A stretch of 64,000 nt of DNA, from NCBI GenBank assembly GCA_963921195.1, contig OY992539.1:209006035-209070034 (forward strand), read 5' to 3'. Shown here piece by piece: positions 1 to 10,572 of this stretch. The position numbers and the translations under genes were made by a program. The notes under the pieces were generated by a model, which saw only the letters and a list, made by a program, of their open reading frames with translations, was not told where the DNA came from and searched no databases. This DNA is from Pegoplata infirma (taxonomy: Eukaryota; Arthropoda; Insecta; Diptera; Anthomyiidae). Numbering within the stretch: the stretch's first letter is position 1; each line of letters opens with the position of its first letter.

Positions 1-40
1 CTATCTTGCATAGTTTTCGAGATATAGCCTTTTGGAGTTT
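1..40 (+). repeat. Right edge of a dispersed repeat module
   Basis: The window opens with CTATCTTGCATAGTTTTCGA followed by GATATAGCC. This matches the sequence at about 4349-4381 in the hAT foldback and at about 48656-48685 and 48977-49011 in another element. It is probably the end of a further copy that begins outside the window. Confidence 0.5.
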
Positions 41-2780
41 TTAACTAAGTAAATTCTAAGAAGTTTTTAACTAAATTCTAAGAAGTCTGCTTTCTCAATT
101 CTAGAAAGTGAAATACGGTAAAGTTATTTGTAGTAAATTTGAACTTAAATATAACAAAACTTTTTGTGAATATATTTTTAAAAAATGTGTCTTAAAAATA
201 AAGATAGGTTTTTTTAAATTTGGGGGGAAATTTCTTTGGCAGTAAGAATTTTTTCAAATCTATTAAAGAACTCTATTTTAAGAAAACTATGAACTATTTA
301 TTAGTAAGGATGAGATTTTCATGCACTAAAAAGTGGAAAATATGCGCTTAAAATATGCGCTAAACAATTCATAATATGCACTAAAAAACCTTAAAATATG
401 CACTAAAAAATAAAATGTGCACAAAAAAATCTTGTTTTCATAAGAAAAACTTCTTAAAAAGCAAAAAATAACGCCGGCTTTAAATAGTAACATTTAAGAC
501 GCAAGATTTTTTTAGAAACTAAAGAAAATCTATAAAAAAATTAAAAAAAATATTATTTTTTATTTTCAAAATAGATTTTTAAAATTTAAAATAGATTTTG
601 AAAAAAATAAATATTAATTTGTGTTTTTGCTAATTTATGTAAAAATATGCAAAAATATGCACTTAAAAGTTACAAATATGCACAAAATATGCATTTAAAA
701 TCAAAATATGCAAAAATATGCATTTTTACCAAAATATTGAAAAATATGCAAAAACAAATCGATGCCATTTTAACGGAAATTTCTTGATCCGGATAGATAA
801 TTGGTCGATACCGTTTTTAGGCTATCTACAAAAAACATGCGTTTGCATGGAAAACTCATCCCTATTTATTAGTATATGAACTAGTTTTTTTCTAGAAGTT
901 AGAAAAGTTATTATTTTTTAGTTAAATTTAACTAAATTTTAGGAAAATTCATGAACTATTTTCAAAAAAATTTTTTCCTAAATTTTAGTTCTGTATTTTT
1001 TACAATGTGGGGGTAAATTTTAAGATTCCTTCTTAGACATCTGCTCGTTATCATTTTTCCTAGTTAACGACAAGGTGTGCTACTAATTGGTAATTCAACT
1101 TGCCTTTAATAGTAAATCATTATCAAATAAAATTGTCTGAACAATTTTCTGGACAAATTTTCTAATAAATTTTAACATAAACGGTTGGTTAGCAGACAAA
1201 CATGATAATTTCTTCAAAAAAATAACAAGACAAAGACATAACCAAAGAAACACAGAAGCCGGACAAAGACATAGAAGCTGGACAATAACAACAACGAGTT
1301 ATCAAAACAGGAGCCCCTAATAAATTTTCAAATAAATGACAAATACGAAAAATTGAGACAATATTAACTAAGTAATAAAAACTGCAGCTGTCTGAGTTTA
1401 ATCAAAAAGGACAGAGTTTAAAGTAATCGTTGAAACTAGTAAGGATGTCAAATAATAAGAGAAACGCGCCAAAATAATTTAGATGTTAAATTTTACTTTC
1501 ATTTTTTTTTCAAAATGACTAGAGACCATAAAAAGCAAAAATGACAATAAAAAGGACCTCCTACTTGCAAAGATGTTTAAGCAATCAAAAAAGGCAAGCA
1601 ACAAGGCAAGCCGCCAGCTAGTAAAATTCCAAAAAAATCAACCTGGTCTTAATTTTTCAATTTTATAAGACTACCACTGCTGACTTTTTTGCTTTATCCT
1701 AAAATGAAGACAGTAGTAAATTTTTTTTTTAAGTAATTTGTGCAACTTGCCTTTGACTAAAATGAGCAACTTAACAGCAACCAACATTAGCAGCAACAGC
1801 ATGATGTCTTTATTTGTAACAACAAAACAAAGAATGACATCATCCTGGAAAGAGATTGACAACAGGACAAGAAATCTTTATTTTTTTTTGAAAATATAAC
1901 AAAACAAAACAATCAACAGCATGACACATGAAATTTTTCTAAATTATGATATTTTTAACTGATCCTGTAAAGAGACAAAAAAAGGACATTCATCCTTTTT
2001 TGCGTGTGTTTGTGTGCATGTTTTTGTAAAATCCCCTACATAATTGAATTGTTTGTCATTTTAGGCATATCCACCCTAGTTAGCAGCAGATAAAACAACA
2101 AATAAAAAGAAATGACAAATCATCTGTATACAGATTCTAAAGAAAATGTTTCTTTCTTTACAAAAAAAATTCTTTACAAAAAAGATTCTTTACGAAAAAA
2201 ATATCCTTTTTATAAAATCCTTTGTTTTTCTTTGCCGAAACCTTGCCTTGTCACTGTCTGTTTTTAAACAACCACTGATCGTCCATGAAAAGTGCAATTA
2301 TCTAACACCGCATTTCTAAAGTATCCTCCGTAAAATTTGCCATAATCATTGTAAATTGTCCTTTTTTTATTTCTTTTTTTTTTTTTGTGTTGAAAATTCT
2401 TTAGCTGGATTTAGAAATTTCTCTTTCTTTGTCCAATTTTATTTTATTTATTATTTATTTTGTTGTAATTGATGTAATATTTTTTTAAGGCGGTTTTTTA
2501 TTATCATTAATTTCTTTATTTTTTTTTTAATTTTATTTTGGAATCCAGTTTGTCCACATATGTTTCCATTCATTGGTTGTAATGTTGTTGACATTAGTCG
2601 AGGATTATTTTATATTTGTAATGATGTCTTTATATTGAATTTTTAAACAATAATAATGTGCAGATGTTTGATATTTTAACTTTTGTTTGTTGGTCTTTTT
2701 CAAAATCTTGTTAGTATTATAAACAGGATTGATTTAAACCAATAATAATAAACAGGAAGATTTTTAAAATCAAGCCAATA
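41..2780. other. AT-rich non-coding DNA, no gene seen
   Basis: Very AT-rich sequence with homopolymer runs. All frames are broken by stops and the few short open frames show no protein family. Apart from the ATGCA-rich stretch listed separately, I see no element ends or RNA gene. It could be intronic or intergenic. Confidence 0.6.
335..760 (+). repeat. Irregular AAATATGCA-rich stretch
   Basis: The words AAAATATGCA, ATATGCAC and ATATGCGC recur more than a dozen times at irregular spacing. There is no fixed period, so it is a degenerate short-motif repeat rather than a clean satellite. Confidence 0.6.
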
Positions 2781-2820
2781 TTCTACACAGAAAGTAAAAT
2801 TGTCAATGCAGTTAATTTTA

Positions 2821-2868
2821 TTGTTAATACAATTAAAAATTTAATTGTTAATACAATTAAAAATTTAA
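2821..2868 (+). repeat. Two tandem copies of a 24-bp AT-rich unit
   Basis: TTGTTAATACAATTAAAAAT with a short TTTAA tail occurs twice back to back. The unit contains an internal AATT-centred dyad. Confidence 0.6.
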
Positions 2869-2929
2869 TTTAAAAGTGAGCCTACATTGGATTTTGTCAA
2901 TGCAACAATTACTTTTCTGACTTTGTCGA

Positions 2930-3177
2930 AAGTTGACTACATATTACGAAAAAATTTAGTACTAATTTCGCATTTTTATTAAAGTTACGAAAACAATTTG
3001 TAAATATTTTTTTTTTTGTAATATTTATGAATGTTGACTACATATTACGAACAAATTGTTGTAAAAACTTTCGTAATTTTACGAAACTAATGAAAAAAAA
3101 ATTATGTAAATGCTTCTTTCGTAAAATATACGAATTGTGACTAAATATTACGAAAAAAATAAAATTTTTACGAAACT
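2930..3177 (+). repeat. Degenerate ATATTACGAA repeats at the LINE target
   Basis: GACTACATATTACGAA and ACTAAATATTACGAA variants and TTACGAAA words recur about every 60-120 bp. The LINE inserted at the right edge of this stretch, and similar TTTCG/ACGAA sequence resumes after the LINE poly(A) at 7836. Confidence 0.5.
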
Positions 3178-3185
3178 AACTCGTA

Positions 3186-4799
3186 TTAGTGAAATGCGAT
3201 GGTGCGGAAATGGTCAAATAACATCGGCCAATGGAAACGTTGTGTTATATAGCGGTAAAGAAAGTAGAAGAGAAAGCGGGGTAGCATTTGTAATATCCAA
3301 AGAGCTAACGACAACTCTAAGTTCATGGAATCCTATATCAGATTGTATTATTACAGCCCGGTTTTTCAGTAAAGTTGGAAAATACATTAGCATCGTTCAA
3401 TGCTATGCACCCACAGAGGATGCCGACGATCTAACAAAAGATGAATTTTACAATCAACTAACAGCTACTGTTAACAAAATAACAAACCGTGATATACTTA
3501 TCCTAAGCGGTGACTTTAATGCCCAGATTGGCAATGACAACCATGGCCTAACCCATATCATGGGAACACATGGCATGGGAACTAGAAACAAGAATGGTGA
3601 ACGTTTTATAGAGTTTTGTCAGACATTCCAACTCGTGATCGGTGGTTCCATTTTTCCCCACAAAAATATTCACAAATATACATGGGAATCCCCAGACGGT
3701 CAGACACGTAATCAAATCAGTGTTCGAAAAAAACAGTTCGTTATTTAACGTTCCGTTCCAAGAACACATTACCTAAAAAGTTTTTTAGTGGTTGTGAAGG
3801 TGTTCGCAAACAGAATTCAGAACGTTATGCCTGCGAGTTAAAGAACAGAAACTTTACGATAACGTACCAAACTAGGTTAGAACAAAATAAAGTTCTTTTA
3901 GTGTTCTGTTTGCGAACTTTTGAGACATTTTTTTTTTTAAATTTAAAATTGCGATATCTCGAAAACTAAGCAAGATAGAGCAAAACGGAGCACATTTTTG
4001 GTTCTTTGGATCTCTATAGTATCGCTAGGCCTCTACACATGGGTGGACCCCATTGGGTCCTTATTTTGAATCTAAAAAAGTTAGGATTCCGGGAAATTTA
4101 AAAATGCACATATCTCGCTAAATACTGCCGACACGACATAAAGTCTAAGAGCGGTCATGTACTACGAGACAAGATCCACAAAAATGCTTTTAGACTTTTC
4201 ATCGTGTCGGCAGTCTTTAGCGAGATATGTGCATTTTTAATTTTCCCGGAATGCTAACTTTTTTAGTTTCAAAATAAGGACCCAATGGGGTCTACCCATG
4301 TGTAGAGGCCTAGCGATCCCAAGAACCTAAAATGTGCTCCGTTTTGCTCTATCTTGCTTAGTTTTCAAGATATCGCCATTTTAAATTTAAAAAATGTCTC
4401 AAAAGTTCGCAAACAGAACACTAAAAGAACTTTATTTTGTTTCTAACCTAGTTCGGTACGTTATCGTAAAGTTTCTGTTCTTCAACTCGCAGGCATAACG
4501 TTCGGAATTCTGTTTGCGAACACCTTCACAACCACTAAAAAACTTTTTAGTGAATGTGTTCTTGGAACGGTACGTTTCGATAACGTACAGTCGCTCCATA
4601 GTTCCGTACAGAACACTAACGTACCGTACGTTAGAGTTTTTTTCAAACCCTGAATCAAATAGATCACATTTGTATCCGCCGCAAATGGAGAGGGTCTCTA
4701 TTAGATGTACGCACCAAAAGAGGTGCCGACTTATACAGTGACCACGAGCTAGTGGTAGCTACAATAAGAATAAAACTTAAAAAAATTTATAAAAGCAGA
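3186..4799 (+). pseudogene. LINE endonuclease domain, split by a hAT insertion
   Basis: Fragment of an exonuclease-endonuclease-phosphatase (APE-like) domain that would nick target DNA for target-primed reverse transcription. Visible blocks in order: ISEMRWCGNGQI (catalytic Glu region), VQCYAPT, ILSGDFNAQIGND (the GDFNA block), NENGERFIEFC-like NKNGERFIEFC, and YTWESPDGQTRNQ. The frame is then cut at 3717 by the foldback element. After it, from 4653, the same frame resumes with NQIDHICI and, further on, SDHELVVA, the C-terminal SDH motif holding the catalytic His. The insertion duplicated 8 bp, so the split is clean. The segment ends at a stop at 4800-4802, caused by one missing A in the run at 4791-4794, just before the reverse transcriptase frame. 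The N-terminus is absent. Confidence 0.87.
3718..4652. mobile_element. Non-autonomous hAT foldback element, 935 bp
   Basis: Almost the whole insert is a long inverted repeat: left arm about 3718-4150, right arm about 4190-4652. The ends are CAGTGTTCGAAAAAAAC and, on the other strand, CAGGGTTTGAAAAAAAC. It is flanked by a perfect 8-bp duplication AATCAAAT (3710-3717 and 4653-4660). Eight-bp duplications with CAG-type ends are typical of hAT transposons. It has no coding capacity. The arms contain a module (about 3946-4376, with GCGATATCTCGAAAACTAAG and GGACCCAATGGGGTC) that recurs elsewhere in the window. Confidence 0.9.
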
Positions 4800-6319
4800 T
4801 AACACACAAACGTTTTGATGTCAACAAATTGAGGGTTAAAGAGAAAAGGGATGAAGTTGGAGAAGAACTAAGGGAATGTGTTCAAGCAGAAAACATTTCC
4901 TGGGAAGCAACGTGTAACAAAATTAGGGATATTGCCAAAGATACAATAGGTTATAAACAGAAGTCAGAAAGGAAATCATGGTTATCCGATAACACCTGGA
5001 AACTTTTTCAAGAAAGAAATCAGTTGAAACAACAAAAACTTGAAAATCCCTACTATAAACCACAATACAGCGCAGTGGCAAAAGTCGTAAAGAGATCAGC
5101 CCGAAACGATAAAAGAAAGTATTTAGAATCTATCGCCAGTGATGCAGAAACAGCTGCAGGGTCAAACAACATGAAAGAGCTACATCAGATAATAAATCGC
5201 CTAACAAATCAAAATATGAATGCTATAAAGGACTCTGATGGTCAGCTTCTTACAAACACTGAAGAACAAACCCGAAGATGGAAGCAACACTTCGAGGAAA
5301 TAAGTAACATTACTTATGAAGAAATTCCGGAAAGTTCTCAGAATATCGATTCACATACAATAATCAACAACGCAATAACCACAGAACACTCAAGCATTGA
5401 AGAAATTACGTGTGCCATCTCAAAAATAAAAAAGAATAAGACGCCTGGTGAAGATGGTATCCCTCCAGAGATACTTCAAACGAACCCAACGATAGCTGCA
5501 GAAATGTTATACCCATATATACGTGATGCTTGGATCAATGAAGAACTTCCTAGTACTTGGACTAAAGGAACAATAATTAAACTACCGAAAAAGAACGATC
5601 TAACTGTGTGTGATAATTGGCGAGGTATCACACTGCTTAACACAATATATAAGGTCATTGCGATAATACTAAACAACCGACTGCAGCATGTTGAAAAGGT
5701 ATTACGAGACGAACAAGCTGGTTTTCATCCTCATCGTAACTGTGTAGACCAAACCAACACTCTTCGTGTTATAATAGAGCAATCGGTTGAATGGCGCACA
5801 CCATTGTATTTAGTTTTTATTGACTTCAAAAAAGCTTTTGATTCCATAAGACAAAGTGCAATATGGGCTGCATTAACAGCAAAAGGGGTACCAATAAAGT
5901 TGATAAACACAATTAAAGCCATGTACAACAACACAACTCTACAAGTTCGGCATAATGGCATGACCAGTGAATCCTTTCAGACAAACGCTGGAGTGAAACA
6001 AGGATGCCCACTATCTCCTCTACTATTTGCTGTTGTATTATACGAAGTCATGTTAAAACTCTGCAGGAAAAAAAGGGGTATCGTATGGGACTTCCAAAGA
6101 CATCTTGAAGATTTGGATTTCGCTGACGATATTTGCCTCATGTCACACAATTTTAACGACATGCAGAGCAAAGTGAATGATCTGGAAACACTGGCAAAAG
6201 AAGTTGGATTAGAGATAAACATTTCGAAAACACATGCAATGCGAATCAACAACATAATCAACAATCACATTTTAATACAAAACCAACGCATACAATATGT
6301 TAACTCATTCTGCTACCTA
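4793..6319 (+). pseudogene. LINE reverse transcriptase, N-terminal and catalytic part
   Basis: Open frame of about 500 codons encoding the LINE reverse transcriptase, which copies element RNA at the nicked target. An N-terminal linker rich in Lys and Glu (from FDVNKLRVKEKRDEV) precedes the finger and palm blocks. These are KTPGEDGIPPEIL, WRGITLLNTIYKV (about 265 codons after the Met at 4829), EQAGFHPHRNCVDQ, motif A VFIDFKKAFDSI (first Asp of the active site), motif B GVKQGCPLSPLLF, and LDFADDICLM (about codon 431), which carries the two catalytic Asp. Downstream, LAKEVGLEINISKTH is the usual block after FADD. All catalytic residues are present. The frame is cut at 6319, inside FCYL, by a TA-target MITE and continues at 7228. 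The frame joining it to the endonuclease needs one extra base near 4791-4794. Confidence 0.9.
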
Positions 6320-6591
6320 CACTGAAAGAATTTTGTTCATTACGGCTATGAAAACGTACATTGATTCTATGAAAAAAATCATTAGAAGTGAGCCAATGAT
6401 GCCCTTCATAGAATTTATGAAACAAATTCATAGAAACCAGATACATATGAAAAAGTTCATAGGCTATGGAAAAAAAATTTTATTGTTCAATTCTATTTTT
6501 TTTTATTTTATTATTTAATTTTTATTTACTTTATTATTTTATTTTTATTTATTTACAATATTCTATTTTTAAAAATTTATTTATTTTTTAC

Positions 6592-6663
6592 TGATCCCCA
6601 CCGAGATTCGAACACAATACCAGTTGTTCGTGAAGCTTAGTCTCTAACCACTGAGCTAAAGTA
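6592..6663 (-). tRNA. tRNA-like pseudogene / SINE-type pol III promoter
   Basis: Read on the minus strand it has a perfect A box, TAGCTCAGTGGTTAGAG, and a good B box, GTTCGAATC, about 50 nt apart, as in tRNA genes. The T-stem and acceptor stem do not pair well, so it is tRNA-derived rather than a functional gene. It lies in the MITE, divergent from the plus-strand tRNA-like sequence at 6857. Confidence 0.55.
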
Positions 6664-6856
6664 AATAAACAAGTTATAACACTTAAGATCTATTTTGTTA
6701 AATATCCTGCTTTAAAATAATATGCTCTGCCGCAATGCTCTGCCAAAATCTGTGTGTATGTTTGTAGAAAACAAAATGTTTGTGTATTTGCAAAAAAAAA
6801 AATAACGAACATTACAAAACTAAGTGTTAGTCGGCGAGGTTTTCCTCCTTTGGTGG

Positions 6857-6929
6857 TGCTGCTGGCTAAGGCGTCGATTATAAATTTCCCAGCCGGTAGG
6901 TCTTGGGTTCGAACCCCGCCTGGGCAGCA
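6857..6929 (+). tRNA. tRNA-like sequence with pairing acceptor ends
   Basis: A 73-nt stretch with TGGCTAAGGCG (A-box-like, as in Leu-type tRNAs) and GGTTCGAACCCC (B box). The ends TGCTGCT and GGCAGCA can form a 7-bp acceptor stem with one wobble pair. The T-stem is imperfect and the D and anticodon arms do not fold in the standard way, so I read it as a tRNA-derived promoter inside a MITE, not as a working tRNA. Confidence 0.5.
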
Positions 6930-7227
6930 AAAAAATTTTTTTTACGTTTTTTATGTTTTTTTTTTTATATTTTTTATATTTTTTTAATATATTTATTCAA
7001 ATTATTTAATTATTGTAACATTATTTTAATTTTTAAAAAAATATTAATGACATTTTTTTCTATGAATTTTTTCTATGAATCTTACAAAATCTATGAATAA
7101 AATTCTATGAAATATTTCAAAATACTAATGAATATTCATTCAGCCAATGAATTGTTTCATAGATTCTATGAATTTGGTTTTATGAAATATGTTCATAGAT
7201 ATTATGAACAATAATTCTTTCAGTGTA

Positions 7228-7804
7228 GGATGTATAATGTCGATAGACAGCGGCGTGGAAGAAGATGTGACAAACAGGCTGAAAAAGGCAAGATCAGCCT
7301 TTGGCCGCTTGAATAGAACTTGGCGGTCACCCAATCACAATCTCGAAGAAGACAAAGATTCGAATATTTAACGCATGTGTGAAATCTACTCTTCTGTACG
7401 GTAGCGAAACCTGGCTGATGACAAGCGTCATAGCACAGAGACTACAGGTCTTTATAAATAAATGCCTGCGTATAATTTGTCGCATCTTTTGGCCGAACAC
7501 AATAACCAATGCCGATCTTTGGAGATTGACAAACGAGGTACCTATAAATTGTCAAATAACAAAAAGAAAGTGGAAATGGATAGGGCACACATTAAGAAAG
7601 CCAAACGGTAGCATCACGAGGACTGCTTTGGAATGGAATCCTCAAGGCAGCCGACGCCCCGGTCGTTCAAAGAACTCTTGGCGCAGAACACTTAACCAAG
7701 AACTTAAAATATTAAATAAAACTTTTGCTGAAATTAAAATTATATGTAACGATAGATTAAGTTGGAATAATCTTGTAGAAGCCCTATGTTCCCAAGTGGA
7801 ATGA
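7228..7804 (+). pseudogene. LINE reverse transcriptase, C-terminal part
   Basis: This continues the interrupted reverse transcriptase after the MITE. It starts in frame with GCIMSIDSGVEEDVTNRL, then KKARSAFGRLNRTWRS, where a one-base insertion near 7330 shifts the frame. From about 7331 the family sequence goes on with FNACVKSTLLYGSETW, RLQVFINKCLRIICRIFWP, KWIGHTLRK and RRPGRSKNSWRRTL, ending at the stop at 7802-7804. The blocks LLYGSETW, WIGH and RPGR-W are the conserved thumb/C-terminal hallmarks of RTE-like elements. There is no RNase H domain. The poly(A) tail begins about 12 bp after the stop, so the 3' UTR is very short. Confidence 0.87.
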
Positions 7805-7917
7805 ATAAAGGAACAAAAAAAAAAAAAAACTCGTAAATGTTTCGTTTGGTGACAAGACAAAATCCCACGGACATAAACGCCATAACGGAAATGGGGATTA
7901 CGACCGAATACCGAATA

Positions 7918-8049
7918 GGTGCTCTTAAAATCCCCCACCGGCCCCCATAACCCCCCCCCCCAAAAAAAAAACGCCCCTGAAATTTTTTTTTTAACAATTG
8001 GTTAGGGGGTATAAAAGATTCGGCACAGCCGAATTTAACACTCTCACTG
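7918..8049 (-). mobile_element. 5' terminal fragment of a mini-me-like element
   Basis: On the minus strand it shows GAGTGTTAAATTCGGCTGTG then CCGAATCTTTTATACCCCCT and a C/A-rich run, as in the start of the fuller copies at 26815, 51233 and 57122. Only the first 130 bp are present, right after the LINE. Confidence 0.75.
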
Positions 8050-8783
8050 TGTTGATTTAAATTATTATGATAACAATAACACTGTACAACAATTTTTTTA
8101 AAAAAAATGTTTTTTTTGTGCTTGCTTAAAGTTTTGGGAATTGGTATGATCTGACATATGTATATATAAAAATTTTATGGCCACCACTTTTGTAGAACAT
8201 ACCATCCCCATCGGGACTTCTTTCTAACGCCGATCGTCAGCATCCCGTAATTTTTTTTTCATGTCGTACTGTATAATTTACAAAATTCTTAAAATCAGAT
8301 AAAGAATCTCTTAAAATTCTTATAAAGTTATTAATCGACAGGTGTTTTTTAAACTATTTTTATCTTTTCGAAAAAGTTTTTAATATGAATTTCATAATAT
8401 TCTTTTATTATTATTTTTTAGTACTTATTTAACGAATAATACAAAGTTGTTGATATTTAAAACAATAAAAACAAAACTGTCATAAAATCATATAAAAAAA
8501 AATATTTTGTAACTTTATTAGTAACTCTTCTTTTAAGATTTCGGTAACAGTATGATATTTTTAAAGATTTTTATCTTTTGATAAAAAAGCATCATAAAAT
8601 TGTAATGTTTATATTTATGCAATAGAGAAAGAAGTTTTCTGGTTTTATTTAAACAAATACTAATTTTAAAACAAATTATGACAAGAAATTTGTAGAAAAA
8701 TAAAAAGATTTAGAAAAAAATAAAATTCTAGGAAATATGTATATTGTGGTAATCAAAGAAAAATCTGATAAAGGGCGAAGCCA
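8050..8783. other. AT-rich non-coding DNA
   Basis: No open frame of interest, no recognisable element ends and no RNA gene. A slightly less AT-rich patch at 8180-8260 (CCATCCCCATCGGGACTTC) does not match anything else in the window. Confidence 0.55.
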
Positions 8784-10211
8784 AATCCACAAAAAAGTAT
8801 TGAGTACAAATTTTCAATTAAATCTATTGATTAACAAAGTTTTAATGAATCAATCATGATTGTTTTGATCGAAATTTTTGTTATTATCATTTACTGTCGA
8901 ATTTTTCAACGTACTACACAAAAAGAATTGAAATCGAATTTCAATCAACAAAAACGCGGTTTCAATTAAATTTTAATTGAAACTCCTCCGATGAAGAAAT
9001 TTTGTAATATCAATCATCAAATTGTAGGTGATTAATTGATTTTATTTTCAATTAAACACTTTTTGGATTTTGATCACAAATTAAATCAATTTTTTATTTA
9101 AAATCAATCAAAATCATAATTGATTTAACGAATGAATTGTAAGCTTATAGAAAAATTATGAGAAAAATTCATATTTTTTGCTTTCCAATATGTTGCCAAC
9201 AATAAAAAAGTAAACACCGATTAAATTGTATATTTTTAAATTAATGTATTCAAATAAATTAAAGAAAAAACAAGTAAGAAAGTTATTGTCGGTCAAGACC
9301 GACCATATGATACCCTACACAAGTGTTTTCCGGAAAATGGGTCCCAAGTCCAAACATGGACCGATTGGATCTGTCTTTTGTTAGATCTTTATTTGGTGTA
9401 GAAAACACACACAGATCAAATTTTAGTGGAATTGGTTTATTTTGTTGTCAATAGACCGATTAAACTGAATATCGGTGGAAATTTTTATGTGGGGGCCTAA
9501 GTCCAAAAATGGTCCAATTAACTTCCGATTTGATTAGGTTACTAAAGTGCACGTTAAACACCTAAAAATAAAATTTTTATCAAATATTTCCATTTTTATG
9601 AATTTTGAGGGAATTATGTGAATATCGGGAGGGTGGTTTGTATGGGGGCTACCAGAAGGACTGACCCGATTTTTGAAATTTGGAATGGTGATTCGTGCAT
9701 ACAAAATTTGTTTAACTGCTAAATTTCAAACCGATATCTGTTATAATACGGTTATTAGTGTCATCTAAGCGGAATCCAAAGGGGGCGTGTGTATGGGGGC
9801 TAGGTCTTAACATGGACCGATTTTCTCCAATTTCAATAGGCTTCGTCCTTGGGCCAAAATATGCTTAAGTTTTAAATTTGATTGAAAATTGCGACCTGTA
9901 TCGTGCTTAAACCGATAGATGGACAGACGGACGGACATCGCTAAATCTACTCAAAAAATAATTCTGAGTCGATCGGTATACTTGAAGGTAGGTCTAGGGC
10001 CAATATTTCGGGTAGTTACAAACATCAGCACAAACTCATTATACCCTGTACCACAGAGTGGTGTAGGGTATAAAAATCTGGTATGTTGAAAATTTGTAAT
10101 TTGATAGTTAAAGAAAATAACAAAAATTTTGATCAAAACAATAATTGACTAATTTAAATTTTGTTGATCAATAGATTTAATTAAATTTTTTTAGCCAATA
10201 ATTTTTTGTGT
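8784..10211. mobile_element. Inverted-repeat element with CACAAAAAA ends
   Basis: Arms at 8784-8910 and 10084-10211 are inverted copies of each other (for example ATCTATTGATTAACAAA versus the reverse complement around 10150). The ends read CACAAAAAAGTATTG and CACAAAAAATTATTG. It is interleaved with the element at 8917-10572 rather than neatly nested. No clear target duplication is visible. Confidence 0.6.
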
Positions 10212-10572
10212 ATAGATTTATTGTCGCTATAATTTATTTAAATATATAAATTAAAAAAATAATCAAAATATTCGGTTTTTATTTTATTGTTGGCAATATA
10301 TTGGAAAGAAAAATTAGTATTTCATCATAATTTTGTCATAAGCTTACAATTCATTCGTTAAATCAATCATTATTTTAATTGACTTCAAATAAAGATTTGA
10401 TAAAATTTGTTATCAAAATGAAAAAAATGTTTGATTGAAAAAAAAAAATCAATTAACCCCCAATAAATGTGGTGATTGGTATAACAACTTTTTTCATCGG
10501 AGGAGTTTCAATCAAAAACTTGATTTGAGCCGCGATTTTCGTGATTGAAATTCGTTTTTAATTCTTTTTGTG
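8917..10572. mobile_element. Foldback element with CACAAAAAGAATT ends
   Basis: Arms at 8917-9240 and about 10260-10572 are inverted copies. They share GAAACTCCTCCGATGAA, TTTAACGAATGAATTGTAAG and TTGCCAACAATAAAA. The ends are CACAAAAAGAATT on both sides. The loop holds a mini-me-like copy and the right arm of the overlapping element. The target duplication is not clear. Confidence 0.65.
9271..10076 (+). mobile_element. Mini-me-like element, subfamily 1
   Basis: Starts CAAGTAAGAAAGTTATTGTC, has the 5' hairpin GTCGGTCAAGACCGAC, then ATACCCTACAC. Near the 3' end it has GATGGACAGACGGACGGACA (GACR microsatellite), GAGTCGATCGG and TGTAGGGTATAAAAA. The inverted subterminal words ATACCCTACA/TGTAGGGTAT and the microsatellite match the layout of dipteran mini-me/DINE-1-like elements. 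It has no coding capacity. Confidence 0.75.

Larger units (their letters stand above)
6320..7225. mobile_element. TA-target MITE (Tc1/mariner-type) carrying tRNA-like sequences, 906 bp
   Basis: The inverted ends are CACTGAAAGAATT...AATTCTTTCAGTG, flanked by TA at 6318-6319 and 7226-7227. Removing the insert and one TA restores the reverse transcriptase frame (CYL then GCIMSIDSG). Subterminal regions on both sides are rich in TTCATAGAATTTATGAA-like words. The centre holds two tRNA-like sequences in opposite orientation. No transposase remains. A TA duplication points to the Tc1/mariner superfamily; the exact family is unknown. Confidence 0.85.
3186..7829 (+). mobile_element. 5'-truncated RTE-like LINE retrotransposon, interrupted twice
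   Basis: Non-LTR retrotransposon copy with an AP-type endonuclease part, then reverse transcriptase, then a poly(A) tail (about 7816-7829). It is flanked by the direct repeat AACTCGTA at 3178-3185 and 7828-7835, which I read as the target-site duplication. The 5' end is missing: the copy starts just at the first endonuclease motif (ISEMRW). It is interrupted by a hAT foldback (3718-4652) and a TA-target MITE (6320-7225); without these the copy is about 2.8 kb. Single-base slips near 4791-4794 and 7330 also break the frame, so the copy is dead. The order EN-RT with no RNase H, and the wording of both domains, fit the RTE clade (the type annotated as craniofacial development protein 2-like). 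The clade call is from memory of the family. Confidence 0.88.

Noticed and set aside
3548..3769. Antisense open frame in the LINE endonuclease region
   Set aside because: Shadow of the conserved plus-strand endonuclease frame.
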